Source of the DNA: Seiridium cupressi
Taxonomy: Eukaryota; Ascomycota; Sordariomycetes; Amphisphaeriales; Sporocadaceae
Reading direction: 5' to 3'
Length of the DNA stretch: 64,000 nucleotides
Assembly: GCA_036674765.1 (NCBI GenBank)
Contig: JARVKI010000081.1
Coordinates: forward strand, 62,001 to 126,000
The notes under the pieces were generated by a model. The model saw only the letters and a program-made list of their open reading frames with translations. It had not been told where the DNA came from and did no database searches. Positions 58,876-64,000 of this stretch are shown here, piece by piece. Each line of letters starts with the position of its first letter. Position 1 is the stretch's first letter. The translations under genes and the position numbers were made by a program.

Positions 58876-60363
58876 TCACTCACTTCACCAAACTTTACCA
58901 CGAGCAGGATGCCCAGTGTGTGTTTGACGCTGTCTCGGGGATCGAAGTCTTGGACATCTCATTATTCTCTATAGTCGATTTAGAAGATGCCGAACCGAGA
59001 AAAAAATGCGAACGTAGGCGGCGTATATGATTGTTTTATAGGCAACTAAGCTATGGTGGGGAGGGTTCTTGAAAAGGTTAGCCAAATCTGCTCATATAAC
59101 TTCATGTACTCGGTCCATCTTCTCTTCTTCACAGCCTACACTATGCCGTTCCTCAGCGCAGTTGTGGGTCCTCTGTTATCGCCGCAGACCGAATCACGAA
59201 TAAGGATAGCGACCAAAGTGGATACATCCGCTCTGATGTGGCTGGCGAGACCAAGATATGATCTGGGGAGCTGGACCACGCCGGCAACCGTGACAGCTAT
59301 GGAGACGTCTCCCTACTGAGACTAACACTATATAGCGTTTGAATCCGATCCCGGAGCCACATATTCTGGGTGGTTTAAAGGGTATATTCTTAAGCACAAT
59401 ACCATATCCAGAAACTATTACGATATAAACTCATCTTAGACCTCCTTGAACACAAGTCGGCTACGATTTGGGCTGCATCTACGCAAGCAGGCTAGCGGCT
59501 TCCTAGTATGGCTCACTCCTAGTCGACGACTGCTAGATTGATAGGACCAATCTACTTCGACCTGGCTAATAAACGGAGAGACTGTTAATCTCCAAGTACG
59601 TTGACTGATTGGATGGGCCATTCTTGGCCTGATTGCTTCACCTAAGCCTTGAGCCTACAAACTTGAAGTCACGCCAATATCTCCCGACTCACTACACAAC
59701 TTTCAGAGAACACGACATGATTCCACGTGCTGTTGAAAAGAAAAGGACAAAAGGTAGATTTGGGTGGTAGAAATGTAAAGAAGTTGTATGTGCCAACAAA
59801 ACGTGACCTTGGACTTTACAAGCAGGCATGTAATTGATGATTGGTTAATCGACTGTGGAATCAATAGATATTCCATGAGTACTGTCTAGAGTAGGCATTC
59901 AAATACGACTATGATTCACCACATTCCTATGGCAATCAAAATATCATTCGAGGCAAAGGATGGATCTACCGGTTCACAGTTTTGTACCCTATCCAAGTAC
60001 GCTTAGAGTCACTGGTGATGGGTACGACCTTAGGATAGGTTTGTTGGGCGCAAAGCCACTTTGATATCTATTGACGGTCTGATAACCACGACAAGCGAAA
60101 GCCCAGACCCATCTAATAATCCAGCGCCTTCGGCGGATGTCTGAATGAGAATGGGAAATGGGTGCAGCATTGCATGTGTTTGGTAGGAAAGTATCGAATG
60201 CGAGTCATGCGGTGCATGCCTTATTCATTCCCGCCAGGCTATTTGCCTATCCTATCCGTAAAACAATCGTCGCAAGCTGTTATCGAGTAACCGTCGTATC
60301 GTGCAAGCCTGTACCGTGAACGCCGCGGAGAGAAACGAGGAGAAGAGCGAGGAATTTGTCACT
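58876..60363. other. Intergenic, no gene seen
   Basis: About 1.5 kb marking the change from accessory sequence to the conserved atg8 gene. ORFs are short and without motifs. The part next to 60364 holds the atg8 3' UTR. Confidence 0.5.
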
Positions 60364-61042
60364 TTAAGCAGACTCGCCAAAGGTGTTTTCGCCCGAGTAT
60401 GTGATGTAGAGGAAGCTGGAAGACAATATTAGTCAGGGCTGTTCAAATGGACGTGATCAGAAACATGGCTAGCTTACCCATCCTCGTCCTTGTGCTCCTC
60501 GTAGATACTGCTCATGAGAGCGGCCGTTGGCGGTAGAACCTCATCGACGAAGATGAAGATGGCCTTCTCAGGTGACAACTTGATGCGCTTTCGGATGACG
60601 TAGACGAACTGGCCGACGGTGAGATCTGCGGGGACCAGGTACTTCTTCTTGTCGATAGTAGCGATATCCGACTTCTCGACCTTTTCGCAGATGACCTAGC
60701 AGATTGATGTTAGCTCGACTGATGCTATACTAGAAAGAAATCGGTGGAAGCTATAGCGGTAGCATCGGTGTCGCTGTCGGTATCGGTGTCGCGATACGTG
60801 CTGCCGATACGGGAGATGGCGGGGAAGAGGCGGCGATAAGCGATAGCAGGCAGCGGTGTAGGCGAACCGCCAACAGCTTGGGCGACTCTCGGCTTCTTGC
60901 GCAACGGCGACAGCGACGACGGCGATGGGCAAACAGAGAAGAGATAACTCACTGGAATGCGGTCGGAGTACTTCTGGCGGATGCGCTCAGCCTCGGCCTT
61001 GCGCTTCTCGAAGGGGTGCTCGTCCTTGAACTTGGATCGCAT
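60364..61042 (-). CDS. atg8: Autophagy ubiquitin-like protein Atg8
   Basis: Exons 60953-61042, 60478-60695 and 60364-60415 give 119 residues, the expected length. The sequence is nearly invariant in the family: [80 protein letters not shown] and [13 protein letters not shown]. Gly116 is the residue exposed when Atg4 removes the last three amino acids (ESA), after which Atg8 is conjugated to phosphatidylethanolamine on autophagosome membranes. The first intron is 257 nt, far longer than other introns here, and contains iterated tcggtgtcgctgtcggtatc-like sequence; the second is 62 nt. This conserved housekeeping gene marks core genome at the right end of the window. Confidence 0.98.
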
Positions 61043-62412
61043 CTTGGCGGTGGGTGATGACGTTGATGGAATATGTGGGTGTATTGATGGGCTGCGACGG
61101 AGCGTTTGTATCGTCAGCTAAATGATGGTGGAGTGCAGACGTAGTTGAGGTTGCTGAGAGGAAGATGATGATGGCTGGGAGTGCGAAGGGAAGGAAGAAG
61201 GAAAGCAAGAGCTGGTTTTGGGTGTGTAGGCACCTAGGCAAGGTAGAGCAGATTGTAAGACCTGTCTGCAGGGTGCAGCTTGCACCTGAGGACGGTATTG
61301 TGACTGACCTGATTGACTGATTGCTCAGCGGGAGCTAAACTAGTAGTGTGGCGTGGCCTTGAGGTGATAAGGTGTTAGGTCTAAGTTATGTGCTCAAACT
61401 AAGTGCTTACAGCTGCTGGCCGATGCGCCGATTTCACTTGCCTCCACTACGCACTAGCTACGGGGGGCAGAAGTAGAAGGCAGGAGGCGGTTGACGTGGG
61501 GTTGAGGTTGCCTAATACCTCAAAGCGGAGAAGAGTCAGAGGGAACAAAAGGCCAAGGGCAAGGCAGGGCAAGGCAGGGGCGGTGCGGGGCAATGAGACT
61601 GGATAACGTGATCTGCACAAGTCACGGCCACCGGATCAGGGCTAGCGCGTAATCCCATCGTCTGTGCTGGATTGGGTCATCCGGTAGCAGAATGGTCACA
61701 TTGGCATTCGAGGTCAGCCAGCACCTTGCCGGCAGGTCATGTAGTGGCTCGGGGCGTCGTCACTGCGACACTGAACTGCAAGTAGACAACCAAGAACCAT
61801 CCCAAGGAGCCACAACCTCGAATTCTCTGTGCCAGATCAGGCTGCGCATCAAACAGGTAGATACGTTACCTAGTTGCATCAACATATCGTACATCCTTAG
61901 CTTCCCATCTCTTAGGCGTACCCATTCTTCGGTGTTCTACGCTTCAAGCTCCCTAGCTTTCTGGCAGCTAGCAAATAGGTTAGATCCAACTGGAATGCTT
62001 ATTTAATATTCCAAATCGGATTAGCATTATAATCATAACCCTCACCTCTTTCCTGATATTAGCTCACCAAGCTACCATAGAACATAACACAGACTTGATA
62101 TTTGTAGTGACTTTGACATCCTCTTCCAAGGTTCGCGTTGGAGATATGCACAATCGATCACCAACATCGAGGAGAACAGGGGTAATTGAGTCCGAGAACA
62201 CCGTCGCTTGAAATTGCAGAGCGCCAGAAGAGTATACCATCGCCGGTCCAAATATTCCAAAAGTCTAGTTGCAATCCCCATCCACCTGCCAGCTCCTTCA
62301 ATGTCACATCTGTTTATCTCGTACACATTTGGGTTATGTGAACTTGGCGGCTACCCAAATATTTTATCCTTCAAGATAATCGATGCCTTTCTTCTCCTTT
62401 GACCTTACACCC
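61043..62412. other. Intergenic, atg8 upstream region
   Basis: About 1.4 kb. The first 200 bases upstream of atg8 are purine/pyrimidine-biased, typical of its 5' leader, which may be long. The short tandem duplication ggcaaggcagggcaaggcag lies at about 61559-61578. No gene seen. Confidence 0.5.
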
Positions 62413-63565
62413 TCAGCTCTCCACCAATCTCTCAACCCGTGAAGCTCTCGACTCATGCAGCCGTCCTATCTCACTAGGATCATTGCTGAGGTCCTTGCCG
62501 TTCTTGGGCGGCTGATACAGATCATATTCCATGTGACCGACATCACCTTCGGCGTATGTATCAGCGGCAGGCTGCGGTGCCGTTGTCGGCTTGATCTTCA
62601 CCGGTGGACCGTGTTCGTCGCGGTCTGCACCGTCATTGAAATACAGCCTATCGCTGTCATGCAGCGATGATACTTCGCCCCATGTTGCGACCTGCCGCGT
62701 TTGCATGTCGCCGGGCTGCTGATGCATCGGCAGCATGTCTGGGTTCAAGGGCGGGCCAGCCGGTTCGCGACGTCGGAACGCGCCAAATATTCCCCTTTTG
62801 CCTTCCCGACGCTGCGGTGGAGCTCCGTAATGGTCTGACTTGTTGATATACTCCCCGTCAGCATCGCGGATAGGACGTGAGGCTCTATGGCGGCTACGAT
62901 TCATGTGAATCTCCAAGAATATGGAGACGATGAAGAAGAGACTACAGGTCGACGATATGTGCATTAGCAAATTGTCATATTAGCCGAATGGGCAAAATGC
63001 ACGAGTCCGGGTGTACTTGTATGAAGCAAAGGTGCTTCGCCAATGGACATCAGATCCACGAGCGGTAAAGGGGCTTTACGTACATTGCGATGCATGCGAC
63101 GATCAAGCAGACCGTCTCTAGACGGCAGGTTACCTGGAAAGTCGGCAACCCTACTGTGCCAATCACACCGCCCTCAGCATTGCTGGGAGTGGCAGCGGCA
63201 TCTCCCGAGCCAAAGACGGTGTTAACTGTGTCGCCACTACACGAACTCGCGCCGTCGCGGTTTGCGATAGCGACATAAATGTAGGCGCCAATGAGGCCAA
63301 TGTCAAGAACCATGGCAATGAATGAAGTGCCGGCGTGGCCAGCGCAGCATAAGACCAACAGCACTCCACTCAAGGTGTATACTGTTCCGACCCCTGAAAT
63401 CCCCTCAACGGCCTTCACACCAGTCGAAATGGTTAGCTTTCCTTTGATCATGGTGGCGAGGAAGTAGGCGTAGATACCCAGTATCACGACTGAGCAGACG
63501 AATTGGACTCCGCGTAGAAGCCATTGAACACACTTGAGGCCGGCGATCCCCGACGAGGAACCCAT
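62413..63565 (-). CDS. MARVEL-domain membrane protein
   Basis: Exons 63084-63565 and 62413-62941 (142-nt intron) close exactly to 336 residues. Four TM segments are visible: VQFVCSVVILGIYAYFLATM, GVGTVYTLSGVLLVLCCAGH, FIAMVLDIGLIGAYIYVAIA and LIVACIAILFFIVSIFLEIH. A Gly/Ser-rich loop (SGDTVNTVFGSGDAAATPSN) joins TM3 and TM4. The cytosolic C-terminal tail is about 155 residues, hydrophilic, with QRREGKRGIFGAFRRREPAG and EVSSLHDSDRLYFN. This is the common layout of conserved aspergillus-type MARVEL proteins, which sit in plasma-membrane microdomains and take part in vesicle or membrane organisation; the exact role is not known. The last codons read VERLVES. With atg8 it represents the core-genome flank. 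Confidence 0.85.
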
Positions 63566-64000
63566 GCCGATGTATTGCGATTCCCAGCGTTTAGCAAGGC
63601 TCTTGTTGAGTGCAAAAATACAGTCAATTTGGACGCAAAATATCCAGCGATTGTAATGAAGATTGCATACAGTTTGCCGGGAAATCGCTGAAGCGGCAAC
63701 TGCTAGAAGCTACCTGTAGACATATAAGTAAAACGTGCATAAGTAAAATGACGTCGAGAGTGACAGGCCATAAGCAAGTTTGGGCGAGCCATGTCATCGC
63801 CCAGGGTTCTCCTCTATAATGGCTCGTGCTATTGTTGCGACGCCTACCCACGATTCGCACCCCACGCAACTACCGTTCTGTCCGTGTTTCAGATCGAGAA
63901 TCCCTGCTACCCAACTCACTCACTGCCTTTACACGGAATCCCAATGGCGTCCCAGAACATCTGGTAGTATTCAACATTGAACAATTAGTTCTATTGATTG
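63566..64000. other. Right window edge, upstream of the MARVEL gene
   Basis: No gene seen. It should contain the MARVEL gene promoter. Confidence 0.5.

Overview
The window reads as nuclear DNA of a filamentous ascomycete, most likely an Aspergillus/Penicillium-type eurotiomycete. Introns are 48-140 nt with GT...AG ends and CTRAY branch sites, and an almost canonical Atg8 gene is present. The families are typically fungal: Zn2Cys6 regulators, a TRI12-type MFS pump, a UMTA methyltransferase, a PTH11-like rhodopsin-fold receptor, DUF985 cupins, BTB proteins and a NACHT protein. Gene models were joined by hand. Exon boundaries are given where the joined frame closes exactly.

Layout. 1-5.4 kb: left-edge trans-acting enoyl reductase (partial), an AflR-like Zn2Cys6 regulator and a Gfo/Idh/MocA oxidoreductase. 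The first two resemble the edge of a PKS-NRPS-type cluster continuing off the left end. 6.3-8.7 kb: two broken genes back to back (D-serine dehydratase-like; C-terminal part of a transcription factor). 9.7-15.4 kb: secreted tyrosinase and a TRI12-like efflux pump. 17-18.4 kb: a decayed Ser/Thr-rich secreted protein. 21.8-25.7 kb: an intact fungal NLR-like gene (alpha/beta-hydrolase-like, NACHT, degenerate ankyrin-like) whose hydrolase nucleophile Ser is Gly. 26.9-34.5 kb: cytochrome P450, aldehyde dehydrogenase and short-chain dehydrogenase, all on the minus strand, a possible small metabolic group; P450 and SDR carry single-base frame breaks. 35.5-37.3 kb: a second back-to-back pair of 5'-truncated genes (DUF2786/DUF7168-like and SNG1/DUF3533-like). 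37.7-40.8 kb: two DUF985 cupin paralogues, one cytosolic and one secreted, flanking a DUF7703-like membrane protein with an in-frame stop. 41.5-46.8 kb: rhodopsin-fold receptor, alpha/beta hydrolase with a hydrophobic C-terminal tail, and a UMTA methyltransferase. 49.5-57.3 kb: degraded BTB-like gene, broken HAD phosphatase, intact BTB-like gene and a heavily decayed S8 subtilase. 58.5-63.6 kb: a small orphan ORF, then the conserved genes atg8 and a MARVEL-domain protein.

Overall, about 60 kb of accessory DNA with long non-coding gaps and many gene remnants abuts core genome at the right end. Intact accessory genes cover secondary metabolism, export, redox and non-self recognition. Most broken genes differ from an intact frame by single-base changes in short homopolymers, so true decay and assembly error must be separated before calling every one a pseudogene.
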